Below are positions 16,325 through 25,268 of a stretch of DNA of 64,000 bases, one piece after another. The position numbers and the translations under genes were made by a program. Position 1 is the first letter of the stretch. Each line of letters opens with the position of its first letter. Under the pieces are notes generated by a model. It was not told the DNA's origin, searched no databases, and was given only the letters and a program-made list of their open reading frames with translations. Source of the DNA: Hydractinia symbiolongicarpus (lineage: Eukaryota > Cnidaria > Hydrozoa > Anthoathecata > Hydractiniidae); contig NC_079883.1 in the NCBI RefSeq assembly GCF_029227915.1, forward strand, positions 32,552,001-32,616,000. Reading direction: 5' to 3'.

Positions 16325-19300
16325 CTCAGCAGTAAAGAACGACTCATTTATCTTAATTCTTAAATGAAGCGCTACCACAGAGCCCAGTGTAATCGCTGAG
16401 TTTCAGCAATCATGTCAAATTATGAAGAATGTTATTTCTTGGAGTCCAGTTGTCTCATTTTTCACATTTATCAGGTCACAGTCCAAAGTTAGTTCAATTA
16501 AGTCCCACAGTCAATCGTTTCATAGTTAAAAGCGATGCAACCTAGTAATATTAGAAAAATATCGCTAAATACATGTTGGTACGAATATGTGAGCAAACGG
16601 TTGTAACTCAAACGGATTGACACCGTTAGAAAGTCAAAGAAGTGTAGTTTTTGAAACTGTCGCTATTTCTTCAGCGTGCGATAACGGATAGGATTGGTCC
16701 CACAGTAAAGAACGACTCATTTATCTTAATTCTTAAATGAAGCGCTACCACAGAGCCCAGTGTAATCGCTGAGTTTCAGCAATCATGTCAAATTATGAAG
16801 AATGTTATTTCTTGGAGTCCAATTGTCTCATTTTTCACATTTATCAGGTCACAGTCCAAAGTTAGTTCAATTAAGTCCCACAGTCAATCGTTTCATAGTT
16901 AAAAGCGATGCAACCTAGTAATATCAGAAAAATATCTTTAAATACATGTTGGTACTTATTTGTGACCAAACTGTTGTAACTGAAATGGACTGACACCGTT
17001 AGAAAGTCATGGAAATGTAGTTTTTGAAACTGTCGCTATTTCTTCAGCGCGCGATAACGGATAGGATTGGTCCCACAGTAAAGAATGACTTATTTATCTA
17101 AACTCTTAAATGAAGCGCTACCACAGCGGCCAGTGTAATCGCTGAGTTCCGGCAATCACGTCAAATTAAGAAGAATGTTTTTTTTTCGAGTCCAATTGTC
17201 TCATTTTTCACATTTATCAGGTCACAGTCCAAAGTTAGTTCAATTAAGTCCCACAGTCAATCGTTTCATTGTCAAAAGCGATGCAACCTAATAATATTAA
17301 AACAATATCGCTAAATACATGTTGGTACGAATATGGGACACAACCTTTGAAACTAAAACAGACTGACACCGTTAGAAAGTCAATGAAATGTAGTTTTTGA
17401 AACTGTTGCTATTTCCTCAGCAGTAAAGAACGACTCATTTATCTTAATTCTTAAATGAAGCGCTACCACAGAGCCCAGTGTAATCGCTGAGTTTCTGCAA
17501 TCATGTCAAATTATGAAGAATGTTATTTCTTGGAGTCAAATTGTCTCCTTTATCACATTTATCAGGTGACAGTCCAAAGTTAGTTCAATTAAGTCCCACA
17601 GTCAATCGTTTTATAGTTAAAAGCGATGCAACCTAGTAATATTAGAAAAATATCGCTAAATACATGTTGGTACGAATATGTGAGCAAACGGTTGTAACTC
17701 AAACGGATTGACACCGTTAGAAAGTCAAAGAAGTGTAGTTTTTGAAACTTGCGCTATTTCTTCAGCGTGCGATAACGGATAGGATTGGTCCCACAGTAAA
17801 GAACGACTCATTTATCTTAATTCTTAAATGAAGCGCTACCACAGAGCCCAGTGTAATCGCTGAGTTTCAGCAATCATGTCAAATTATGAAGAATGTTATT
17901 TCTTGGAGTCCAATTGTCTCATTTTTCACATTTATCAGGTCACAGTCCAAAGTTAGTTCAATTAAGTCCCACAGTCAATCGTTTCATAGTTAAAAGCGAT
18001 GCAACCTAGTAATATCAGAAAATTATCTTTAAATACATGTTGGTACTTATTTGTGACCAAACTGTTGTAACTGAAATGGACTGACACCGTTAGAAAGTCA
18101 TGGAAATGTAGTTTTTGAAACTGTCGCTATTTCTTCAGCGCGCGATAACGGATAGGATTGGTCCCACAGTAAAGAATGACTTATTTATCTAAACTCTTAA
18201 ATGAAGCGCTACCACAGCGGCCAGTGTAATCGCTGAGTTCCGGCAATTACGTCAAATTAAGAAGAATGTTTTTTTTTCGAGTCCAATTGTCTCATTTTTC
18301 ACATTTATCAGGTCACAGTCCAAAGTTAGTTCATTTAAGTCCCACAGTCAATCGTTTCATTGTCAAAAGCGATGCAACCTAATAATATTAAAACAATATC
18401 GCTAAATACATGTTGGTACGAATATGGGACACAACCTTTGAAACTAAAACGGACTGACACCGTTAGAAAGTCAATGAAATGTAGTTTTTGAAACTGTCGC
18501 TATTTCCTCAGCAGTAAAGAACGACTCATTTATCTTAATTCTTAAATGAAGCGCTACCACAGAGCCCAGTGTAATCGCTGAGTTTCCGCAATCATGTCAA
18601 ATTATGAAGAATGTTATTTCTTGGAGTCAAATTGTCTCCTTTATCACATTTATCAGGTGACAGTCCAAAGTTAGTTCAATTAAGTCCCACAGTCAATCGT
18701 TTTATAGTTAAAAGCGATGCAACCTAGTAATATTAGAAAAATATCGCTAAATACATGTTGGTACGAATATGTGAGCAAACGGTTGTAACTCAAACGGATT
18801 GACACCGTTAGAAAGTCAAAGAAGTGTAGTTTTTGAAACTGTCGCTATTTCTTCAGCGTGCGATAACGGATAGGATTGGTCCCACAGTAAAGAACGACTC
18901 ATTTATCTTAATTCTTAAATGAAGCGCTACCACAGAGCCCAGTGTAATCGCTGAGTTTCAGCAATCATGTCAAATTATGAAGAATGTTATTTCTTGGAGT
19001 CCAATTGTCTCATTTTTCACATTTATCAGGTCACAGTCCAAAGTTAGTTCAATTAAGTCCCACAGTCAATCGTTTCATAGTTAAAAGCGATGCAACCTAG
19101 TAATATCAGAAAAATATCTTTAAATACATGTTGGTACTTATTTGTGACCAAACTGTTGTAACTGAAATGGACTGACACCGTTAGAAAGTCATGGAAATGT
19201 AGTTTTTGAAACTGTCGCTATTTCTTCAGCGCGCGATAACGGATAGGATTGGTCCCACAGTAAAGAATGACTTATTTATCTAAACTCTTAAATGAAGCGC

Positions 19301-19598
19301 TACCACAGCGGCCAGTGTAATCGCTGAGTTCCGGCAATCACGTCAAATTAAGAAGAATGTTTTTTCTTCGAGTCCAATTGTCTCATTTTTCACATTTATC
19401 AGGTCACAGTCCAAAGTTAGTTCAATTAAGTCCAACAGTCAATCGTTTCATTGTCAAAAGCGATGCAACCTAATAATATTAAAACAATATCGCTAAATAC
19501 ATGTTGGTACGAATATGGGACACAACCTTTAAAACTAAAACGGACTGACACCGTTAGAAAGTCAATGAAATGTAGTTTTTGAAACTGTCGCTATTTCC
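16325..19598. repeat. Higher-order repeat, period 1091 bp (3 monomers)
   Basis: The deletion-marked monomer (junction 'ctcagcagta') occurs at 16325, 17416, 18507 and 19598, exactly 1091 bp apart each time. The intervening monomers match in order, so the homogenised unit is a trimer with one shortened monomer. Earlier deletion-marked copies (11901, 13740) are not in this register. After the transposon the same marker occurs at 36506 and 37224, 718 bp apart. The distance from 19598 to 36506, minus the element and one target duplication, is also 718 bp. Confidence 0.85.
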
Positions 19599-19721
19599 TC
19601 AGCAGTAAAGAACGACTCATTTATCTTAATTCTTAAATAAAGCGATACCACAGAGCCCAGTGTAATCGCTGAGTTTCCGCAAACATGTCAAATTATGAAG
19701 AATGTTATTTCTTGGAGTCAA

Positions 19722-19726
19722 ATTGT
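19722..19726. repeat. Target site duplication, left (ATTGT)
   Basis: ATTGT immediately precedes the left TIR and recurs immediately after the right TIR. Uninterrupted neighbouring monomers read 'gagtcaaattgtctcc' at this place, so the empty site is known from the array itself. Polintons usually make 6-bp duplications; only 5 bp match exactly here. Confidence 0.85.
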
Positions 19727-19966
19727 AGAGATAGGAAAAGGCGGATGTTAGGACAGACCCCCGTTGGCACTTTACCATTCCACGTCAAATTATGGATCAT
19801 CCACGTCAAATCAACGATAGAAGAGTCTATAAAATCCGTTAGCACCTACGAATGTCCGGATCCGCCCCAACCCCCGCCGTGTCCCCCGGGCCCCCTCCCC
19901 TCCCCATGGGTCCCTACCCACCCTCATCTGTCGTGCCTTATAATTTATAGTGTTATGTGTGTCTAT
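19727..19966 (+). repeat. Left terminal inverted repeat (240 bp)
   Basis: Inverted match to 35672-35911 over 240 bp. The only difference I find is A at 19926 against the base pairing with G at 35712. It starts AGAGATAGG. It contains two direct copies of 'ccacgtcaaat' (from 19780 and 19801) and a C-rich tract at about 19864-19923 whose complement has many G-runs. The stop codon and last four codons of PolB lie inside this TIR. Role: ends recognised by the integrase and probably the protein-primed replication origin. Confidence 0.97.
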
Positions 19967-22900
19967 AATGTCCTCTTGCCAGTGTGGTAATACCATCTTC
20001 CATAATTATGCGCTTATCATCATCAGCATTGAGAGCGAGTTTATTTGTTTTTATGGTATGAACATCATGCTTAATCGATCGAAAGGTCATCTGTTCTCTG
20101 TAAACATTTTCACCCTCCAACAGGCATCTCCTATAGTCATCGAAACCTATTGTCTTCCTCACCACACATTTCTTGACCCCCTTGCACCTCTTATCCTCCC
20201 TACCACATAGCTGTTTGTAAGCATAATTCTTAGCCCTAAGAGCGATAAATTCGGTCATTACCTTACCACCCAACTCATCCTTCATCAGACCAATGATCTT
20301 TTTATTCAAACCTAATGGTAGAGGTCTACCATCTTTCTTATCGTACCCCGAAGTGTCAAATCTAAAAGCCACATCGTCGGCGATATCTTTGTAAAAGTCG
20401 TCGGTTTTGATATGATAAACGAATGAATCTGTATCCATGTAGCAAAGCTTTACATCCACACCATATTTTGGTCTCATGTAATCATAGTGGAACTCATACA
20501 TAACTATCTTGGACAAGTCGAGAATTGCCAGTCCCAGGTAGATTGGCTTATTCATTTTGATCTTGATCTTGGACATCTCTATGCCCATCAGTGTTTCCGA
20601 GAACCACGTGCTACCCTTGAAGTTTGGCTTCATCACCAGCTTCTCATATTGTTCTTTCTTGGTAGCCAAGCGTATATCCTTCTGCCTTCGCTGATTCTCT
20701 ATTGTCTTCCCAAAGACCGAATTATTCATCAGCTTGAAAAAATCTTTCTCGAAGTCATTCGTTGATTTGGTACGCAAATCAGTGTTAAAATCTATGTACG
20801 ACTTCAACCACGCACTTTGATCAAATCTCAAGACCCTATGAACCTTCTCAAGAACAAGACCATGCTTCAACGCTTGATCAAGCGCACGGATATGAGTGAT
20901 ATATTTCTTCTTGTCTGAAAGACACGGTGTCAGCTTCTCGACGCCATTAATGATCTTCCTCTCGGGCATGAAAGGAAGGTCGTTATGAGAATCATGAAGC
21001 TCCCGTGGATAGCTAACATCAACCTCAAGGATGTACCCCTTTTCACCGTTTTCCACAGCTAATTGTGAAATCAGTTCGGGTGTAAAATCAGAAACCACAT
21101 CATCAACCCACTCAAACCCTCCGGTCGGCATCTTCTGAATCATGGCCCAGCCGTACAAATTATTTGCATCTAGGTACTGGAGATAGCTATTCATCTCCTT
21201 ACTCTCAGATGTGTTGGCTTTGGTGGTATATTGTTTTTCCTCTTTCGGTACAGACGGTCCCCAACATACCTTTTCATACAAACCCATGATCTTATCCTTC
21301 ACGGCTCTGTAAGCTTTACTAGTTTTCACCTTGATGACCCTAGGTACATGTTTCATCAACCAGTACCTCAATTCAATCAATTTTCTTTTTACAAAAGGCA
21401 CGGTTTTAGCCATTTCCTGCTGCTCAAATAAATCCATGCAATTCCCATCCGATGTGTTGTACTCGTCCCCCATATACTTATTGTTGGCCTTGGCGTAGCG
21501 GTGGACAGCCTGACACAATCCACCCCTAATACCACTCTCAATGAACATGACCATCTCCATATCCGACAATAAATCTAGACTAACCTTGGTCTTTTTCAAA
21601 CAAGCCCTCCAGGCTAATCCCGGAGCAGTGTAAAAGTGAGCCGGGTCTAGATCGTAGTTTCTCAAGCATGTTTCTCTGAATGTCTCAAACACATCACTCA
21701 GAAGCAGAACATCCGTCTTGAGATAGATATCATGATAAACGCCCATATTCTCAACTTTCATGTCCTTCCACACCTTCTGGGCATGCGCATAATCGGCATC
21801 GCTGATACCATTCATGTTCAGCTTGCTGTAGAAATCATCCTTTGACGGGAGCTCAGTTTCATTAAACCTATCGAATGAGTTAACATACTCATATGGGTAT
21901 ACACCCTTCCTTCTCATTATGTTGAATTCGTCACCATTGAAGAATTTTCGAAGGTTTTTGCATTGATCATCTGATAGGTTGTCAGCCAGGGAGCTTAGGC
22001 CGCTTGACATAAATCTAAATGAGTCTATGAATCTCAGTTGTATCTTTTTGTCTTTGGTCTCACCATTTTTGTCAATGTATTCACCAACTTTAACATCCGT
22101 AGAGAAAGAGATATATTTCTCCTTATTCTCCGCGATTACACCCATACCATCTTCTCCGTACTTCCTAGCAAGCTCCTTAATGAATAAATGCGCATCGTAG
22201 CCACTCAGGTTGTGGAAGACAACCGGAATATAATTAGGAACCTTGTAACGCAGATTACATTTCTGATGGGCAGCCCCGCGAAACTTACCGGTGAAATGGC
22301 AGTGATCCCTAACCTTGATGTCATCCTTGTCATCAAATTCTTCCATGCAAATGTGGCACACCACGGCTCTCTTGAAACTGTCACGCTCCTCCTCCGTCAG
22401 TGGATCCATTGCTTTCTGAGGAAACATGTTATATAACCTTTTCGCCTCAGAAACTACATGATCTACAAAGCGCGGGACACAGTCCTCACCGCGGTAAAGA
22501 TTCAGAGGGTCCGGCACTTCACCATGAGCATATTTACTATAACAACAGAATCCGGTGGGAACATGTTTACCAACTTTCTCGGTGGATGATCCGCATTTTC
22601 TCTCATCCTCGGGCAACTCTTTTGTAAAAGCTTCGAAATCGGCATACATGATGAATGGGGCTTTGAGCTGAAACTTACCATCAGTGAAGGTTAAGGTGCT
22701 ACCCTCCTTAGGGAGTTGAATCTTAGCGGCATCGTTATTCTTGCAATACTCAAAGTGCTCATCCCTTTTCTGTTCGCTTGGAAAACCAGAGAGACAATTC
22801 AAGCAATAATGCTCTCTATGTCCATCCTTCGAGTTAACCTTGCTCAGTACACCGCTCAAGTTCTTAACAGCGATATAATGTCTCTTATCCCCCTCACACA

Positions 22901-24176
22901 GTAAAAAGAAAACAACCGTCTCCTTACGATCAAGATGCTTCGACTTGCGACACATGTAGATACCTTCTCTCTCATCCTTTGTCAAAACATGCACAGCGAC
23001 ATCGGGGTTCCTCCTCTCGAAGAGATCTATCTTGTTTAGCGCCATTGGGAAAGTTAGACCATCCCAATTATACTTATCATGCTTCTTAAGGATTGAGATC
23101 CGTTCAGGGTGATTATCGATCTTATCATGATTGAGAGCAGCGATAACGGCCCATTTGAAGCATTCTTCATCCTCGTTATGTGGGTTAATCACGGATCGCT
23201 TACCACTGAAGTTCTCGGGCAGCGGCAAGTAAGAACTACCTCTAGTTAATTTTAGTTTGTGAAAGTCCACATGCATATGTAGGATCCTTTCGATTGTGAA
23301 TCCGCTGGCAGGTAGAGCAGGGTTTTCAATCTGCTCGATTATCTTTTTACGCATCCGATCGAAAACATCGGAAATGTCATCGTGGGCGTGCAGTATCTCC
23401 ATATAGCTATTGAAAGCTTTATCAACATGTACACACGGGGCTTCGGTCGAGCTGGTGTCCTCCCTTACCCACTTCACCCACAAGGTCGCCTGAGTCTTCA
23501 GCGACTTCTTCTGCCTGAGCACGTCACTCATCAACCTATTTACGACGTGCTCGACCTTTTCGAGAAAGACCCTGACATTCTTCCCACCATCCGAGTTTAT
23601 TTTGAAACGTTTGTATGAACCTACAAAAGCTTCTTCAATGGGGGTATAGGGGTTTTTCTCCTCCTCCTCCTCCTCCTCCTCCTCCTCCACCTCTTCCTCC
23701 TCCTCTTCCTCTCCACTGCCCTTTTTATACAAACCCATGATCTTATCCTTCATGGTTTTGAAAGCTTTGCTCGCTTTCTCCTTAATATCCTTAGGTACAT
23801 GATTTATTAACCAGTCTCTCCATTCGATCAACTTGCTTTTCAAATCCATATCTTGTTGGCTAGTGCCCGGTCTCGGTGCTGGTATGGGTGCTGATACCGG
23901 TCTTGGCACCGGTACGGGTCTAGTGGGTCTCGGCAGGGGTATGGGTCTAGTGGGTCTCGGCAGGGGTATGGGTCTAGTGGGTCTCGGCAGGGGTATGGGT
24001 CTAGTGGGTCTCGGCACGGGTACGGGTCTAGTGGGTCTCGGCACGGGTACGGGTGCTGACACAGTAGTGGGTGTCAATAATTCGATCAGATCGGCCTTTC
24101 TGAGCCTTGAGTAGCCACGTAGGCCGCGTTCTCTAGCGAGAGCTCTTAATTCAACAACTGTATTTCTCGAAGTCAT
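19953..24176 (-). CDS. PolB: Protein-primed family B DNA polymerase (Polinton PolB), 1407 aa
   Basis: Replicative DNA polymerase of the element. Order: SAP-like motif (about 5-35); five 9-residue Pro/Arg repeats (43-87); helical module (112-152); Glu run (156-173); a region like the cysteine-protease-like N-terminus of Polinton PolBs with candidate Cys339 and His433; zinc finger (C458, C461, H474, C478). ExoI has D513/E515. An endonuclease VII-like zinc motif follows (C607, C610, D624-H-C-H, C640). ExoII has N656/D661 and ExoIII Y818/D822. Pol A is at Y1001-Y1008 (D1003), Pol B K1148...NNS1153, and Pol C YMDTDS 1246-1251. All catalytic residues are present, so it looks functional. Odd: the 112-152 module recurs at 929-969, immediately before motif A. 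ATG start at 24176; the stop lies in the TIR. Confidence 0.96.
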   Translation of the reverse strand: MTSRNTVVELRALARERGLRGYSRLRKADLIELLTPTTVSAPVPVPRPTRPVPVPRPTRPIPLPRPTRPIPLPRPTRPIPLPRPTRPVPVPRPVSAPIPAPRPGTSQQDMDLKSKLIEWRDWLINHVPKDIKEKASKAFKTMKDKIMGLYKKGSGEEEEEEEVEEEEEEEEEEKNPYTPIEEAFVGSYKRFKINSDGGKNVRVFLEKVEHVVNRLMSDVLRQKKSLKTQATLWVKWVREDTSSTEAPCVHVDKAFNSYMEILHAHDDISDVFDRMRKKIIEQIENPALPASGFTIERILHMHVDFHKLKLTRGSSYLPLPENFSGKRSVINPHNEDEECFKWAVIAALNHDKIDNHPERISILKKHDKYNWDGLTFPMALNKIDLFERRNPDVAVHVLTKDEREGIYMCRKSKHLDRKETVVFFLLCEGDKRHYIAVKNLSGVLSKVNSKDGHREHYCLNCLSGFPSEQKRDEHFEYCKNNDAAKIQLPKEGSTLTFTDGKFQLKAPFIMYADFEAFTKELPEDERKCGSSTEKVGKHVPTGFCCYSKYAHGEVPDPLNLYRGEDCVPRFVDHVVSEAKRLYNMFPQKAMDPLTEEERDSFKRAVVCHICMEEFDDKDDIKVRDHCHFTGKFRGAAHQKCNLRYKVPNYIPVVFHNLSGYDAHLFIKELARKYGEDGMGVIAENKEKYISFSTDVKVGEYIDKNGETKDKKIQLRFIDSFRFMSSGLSSLADNLSDDQCKNLRKFFNGDEFNIMRRKGVYPYEYVNSFDRFNETELPSKDDFYSKLNMNGISDADYAHAQKVWKDMKVENMGVYHDIYLKTDVLLLSDVFETFRETCLRNYDLDPAHFYTAPGLAWRACLKKTKVSLDLLSDMEMVMFIESGIRGGLCQAVHRYAKANNKYMGDEYNTSDGNCMDLFEQQEMAKTVPFVKRKLIELRYWLMKHVPRVIKVKTSKAYRAVKDKIMGLYEKVCWGPSVPKEEKQYTTKANTSESKEMNSYLQYLDANNLYGWAMIQKMPTGGFEWVDDVVSDFTPELISQLAVENGEKGYILEVDVSYPRELHDSHNDLPFMPERKIINGVEKLTPCLSDKKKYITHIRALDQALKHGLVLEKVHRVLRFDQSAWLKSYIDFNTDLRTKSTNDFEKDFFKLMNNSVFGKTIENQRRQKDIRLATKKEQYEKLVMKPNFKGSTWFSETLMGIEMSKIKIKMNKPIYLGLAILDLSKIVMYEFHYDYMRPKYGVDVKLCYMDTDSFVYHIKTDDFYKDIADDVAFRFDTSGYDKKDGRPLPLGLNKKIIGLMKDELGGKVMTEFIALRAKNYAYKQLCGREDKRCKGVKKCVVRKTIGFDDYRRCLLEGENVYREQMTFRSIKHDVHTIKTNKLALNADDDKRIIMEDGITTLARGHYRHT
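21270..21392 (-). repeat. Second copy of PolB internal 41-residue module
   Basis: Encodes PolB residues 929-969. It aligns without gaps to residues 112-152 (23721-23843), with 26 of 41 residues identical by my count and clear similarity at the DNA level too. It sits between the 'ANNKYM' region (898-902) and motif A (1001). My recollection of Polinton polymerases is that this spacer is usually much shorter. Confidence 0.88.
23658..23711 (-). repeat. Glu-codon microsatellite in PolB
   Basis: A run of CTC/TTC triplets on the plus strand codes residues 156-173 of PolB, almost all Glu. It directly follows the first helical module and separates it from the conserved polymerase N-terminal region. 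It is probably a flexible acidic linker and probably length-variable. Confidence 0.9.
23721..23843 (-). repeat. First copy of PolB internal 41-residue module
   Basis: Encodes PolB residues 112-152, a predicted amphipathic helical segment rich in Lys/Trp and ending in KIMGLY. It lies between the Pro/Arg repeats and the Glu run. Its paralogue is at 21270-21392 within the polymerase domain. Confidence 0.88.
23916..24050 (-). repeat. 27-bp minisatellite in PolB (five 9-aa Pro/Arg repeats)
   Basis: Five tandem 27-bp units code the nonapeptide (V/I)P(V/L)PRPTRP at residues 43-87, followed by a partial sixth unit. It is a proline-rich basic linker between the SAP-like motif and the rest of PolB. 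A related Pro/Arg/Met repeat follows the SAP motif of the neighbouring RING protein, so the two N-termini share ancestry. Confidence 0.92.
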
Positions 24177-24250
24177 GCTTGGTTGTGATATACGATTTTG
24201 TAATCTTTAAGATGTTTGGCTATGATATACGATTTTGTAATCTTTAAGCC
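24177..24250 (-). promoter_or_regulatory. PolB upstream region with duplicated promoter-like segment
   Basis: A roughly 33-bp segment containing 'gatatacgattttg' and 'taatctttaag' occurs twice in tandem directly upstream of the PolB ATG. It occurs again upstream of the RING gene (24983-25017). Read in gene orientation it gives CTTAAAGATTAC followed by an AT-rich TATATC stretch. Conservation just ahead of two starts suggests a shared promoter or leader. No transcript data are visible here. Confidence 0.6.
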
Positions 24251-24407
24251 ATTTTTTCTAAAAAACGTAAACCGTGTTGGAGGGTCGTGAGTGTCCTAGT
24301 TTGTGGGGCAACCACCATGTTAAATTGTAGTAAAACACGCTTTGTGATACATACATCGATACACCATGGGTACCCACCCATTGGCACCTCGAGGGTCGTG
24401 AATCACA
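24251..24407. other. Spacer between PolB promoter and RING-gene 3' hairpin
   Basis: No gene supported. It is a diverged homologue of 25021-25244: both contain 'cgtaaaccg', 'ggtcgtgag' and a CCATGGGTACCCACCCA element. The match implies that the whole intergenic block was duplicated together with the neighbouring 5' gene ends. A 66-aa open frame across it is repeat-derived. Confidence 0.6.
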
Positions 24408-24431
24408 TTTGTTACTCGGACGGGTAACAAA
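24408..24431 (-). terminator. 3'-end hairpin of RING gene
   Basis: TTTGTTAC (24408-24415) pairs with GTAACAAA (24424-24431), extendable by a wobble and one more pair, over a short loop. It lies 23 nt beyond the stop of the RING gene, with a T-run (gene orientation) just before the stem. It is one of six such hairpins at gene 3' ends in this element, so probably a transcript 3'-end signal. Confidence 0.7.
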
Positions 24432-24454
24432 AAATGCCCTAACAATCCGACCCC

Positions 24455-24982
24455 TCAAATATATTGTCTAATGACAAGATCTATTGATGCGCGACATATA
24501 GGGCATTTATCCCCCCTCTTCTCCAATTTATTTGCGCACGATAAACAGCAGCAAAAATGCCCTGTTCTACCATGAACAATGGTGGCGGTCTTTCGTTTAG
24601 AAAGACAAATGATACATCTATCATCTTCATCAATGTCATCGTCTGCGTCGTCCTCATCATCAACCTCAACCCGTGCTGGTACCGGTCTTGGCACTGATAC
24701 ATTTGGTCTCATCACGGGTCTCATCACGGGTCTCATCACGGGTCCTGAAAATTCGGTCACTTCGAGATCCAGCATCCCTATGACGAGCGGCAAAGTCATA
24801 TCGGGATATCTTGCGGGTACTGTTGATAACAGTAATTCGATAAGCTCAGCCCTTCTGAGCCGCGAGTATCCACGTAGGCCAAGGTACCTCGCTCGGGCTC
24901 TTAAATCAGGGACCGTGAAAAGATCAAAGTCATCAATATATTCTCTACTGTGTATCAAATCGAGAACGATTCCTGAAGACAT
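24455..24982 (-). CDS. SAP-like + MDM2-type RING finger protein (probable E3 ubiquitin ligase), 175 aa
   Basis: N-terminal SAP-like helix-turn-helix (about 25-53) is closely similar to that of PolB. Then comes a triple Pro-Val-Met-Arg type repeat (81-93), an acidic stretch (107-121) and a C-terminal RING. Ligands: C123, C126, H137, H142, C146, C149, C160, C163. This C2H2C4 pattern, its spacing and the short C-terminal tail ending near Y174 are those of MDM2/MDMX RINGs rather than ordinary C3HC4 RINGs. In that family the tail takes part in RING dimerisation and E3 activity. The p53-binding domain of MDM2 is absent. Likely role (inferred): a DNA- or chromatin-associated ubiquitin ligase or partner of host MDM2-type proteins. 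ATG at 24982; a 3' hairpin follows. Confidence 0.85.
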   Translation of the reverse strand: MSSGIVLDLIHSREYIDDFDLFTVPDLRARARYLGLRGYSRLRRAELIELLLSTVPARYPDMTLPLVIGMLDLEVTEFSGPVMRPVMRPVMRPNVSVPRPVPARVEVDDEDDADDDIDEDDRCIICLSKRKTATIVHGRTGHFCCCLSCANKLEKRGDKCPICRASIDLVIRQYI

Positions 24983-25017
24983 GCTTGGTTGTGATATACG
25001 ATTTTGTAATCTTTAAG
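24983..25017 (-). promoter_or_regulatory. RING-gene upstream segment, copy of PolB upstream segment
   Basis: The bases next to the ATG ('atgcttggttgtgatatacg' and on through 'aatctttaagatgttt') match those next to the PolB ATG (24175-24220) essentially base for base. The two genes also share their N-terminal SAP-like coding sequence, so this is a duplicated 5' cassette and a probable co-regulated promoter. Confidence 0.65.
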
Positions 25018-25127
25018 ATGTTTTATAAATCGTAAACCGGGGTGGAGGATCGTGAGGGGATTCGTTCGCAAGACAACCACCCGACCCCATGGCGGTAAAA
25101 CGCGGTTTATGATACTGACATCGCTCC

Positions 25128-25240
25128 ACCATGGGTACCCACCCACCGGCACCTCGGGGGTCGTGACCGCTCCACCATGGGTACCCACCCACCAGCACCT
25201 CGGGGGTCGTGACCGGTTAGACCATGGGTACCCACCCACC
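25128..25240. repeat. Tandem 46-47-bp repeats with CCATGGGTACCC palindromic core
   Basis: Three copies of 'accatgggtacccacccacc' start at 25128, 25174 and 25221. The first two are followed by 'gcacctcgggggtcgtgacc'. A fourth, diverged copy lies at about 24363. The core joins two palindromes (CCATGG and GGGTACCC). A related 'cccatgggtccctacccacc' stretch occurs in the TIRs. The rest of 25018-25279 holds no supported gene; the open frames over it follow the repeats. Confidence 0.85.
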
Positions 25241-25244
25241 AACA

Positions 25245-25268
25245 TTTGTTACTCGTCTGAGTAACAAA
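25245..25268 (-). terminator. 3'-end hairpin of small SAP gene
   Basis: Perfect 10-bp stem TTTGTTACTC / GAGTAACAAA with a 4-base GTCT loop, 11 nt beyond the stop of the 89-aa SAP protein. The stem shares TTTGTTAC/GTAACAAA with the hairpins after the RING and ATPase genes. Confidence 0.75.

Larger units (their letters stand above)
1..19726. repeat. Left satellite array (~373-bp monomer)
   Basis: Head-to-tail AT-rich satellite. Landmarks such as the 'cttggagtcc' segment recur at about 371, 744, 1117, 1490 and 1865, giving a monomer of 373 bp (373-375) and roughly fifty copies here. Each monomer has a GC-richer 'agcgcgcgataacg' core and a conserved 'cacgtcaaattaagaag' segment. Variants alternate, so the array has higher-order structure. 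One monomer is exactly duplicated at 5901-6275 and 6276-6650. Some monomers (near 11901, 13740 and 16325-19598) lack about 28 bp after 'ctcagc'. No gene is supported; the short open frames are chance frames in the repeat. The last 5 bases are the left target duplication. Confidence 0.97.

Noticed and set aside
1-19726. CRISPR-like or ribosomal-type tandem array
   Set aside because: Repeats are continuous ~373-bp monomers without unique spacers, and no rRNA or tRNA sequence is visible.
24955-25245. 96-aa and related frames across the 46-bp repeats (also 24258-24458)
   Set aside because: They only read through the noncoding tandem repeats (repeated V-G-G-Y-P-W peptides) and overlap gene starts. 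The homologous spacer does not preserve the same protein.
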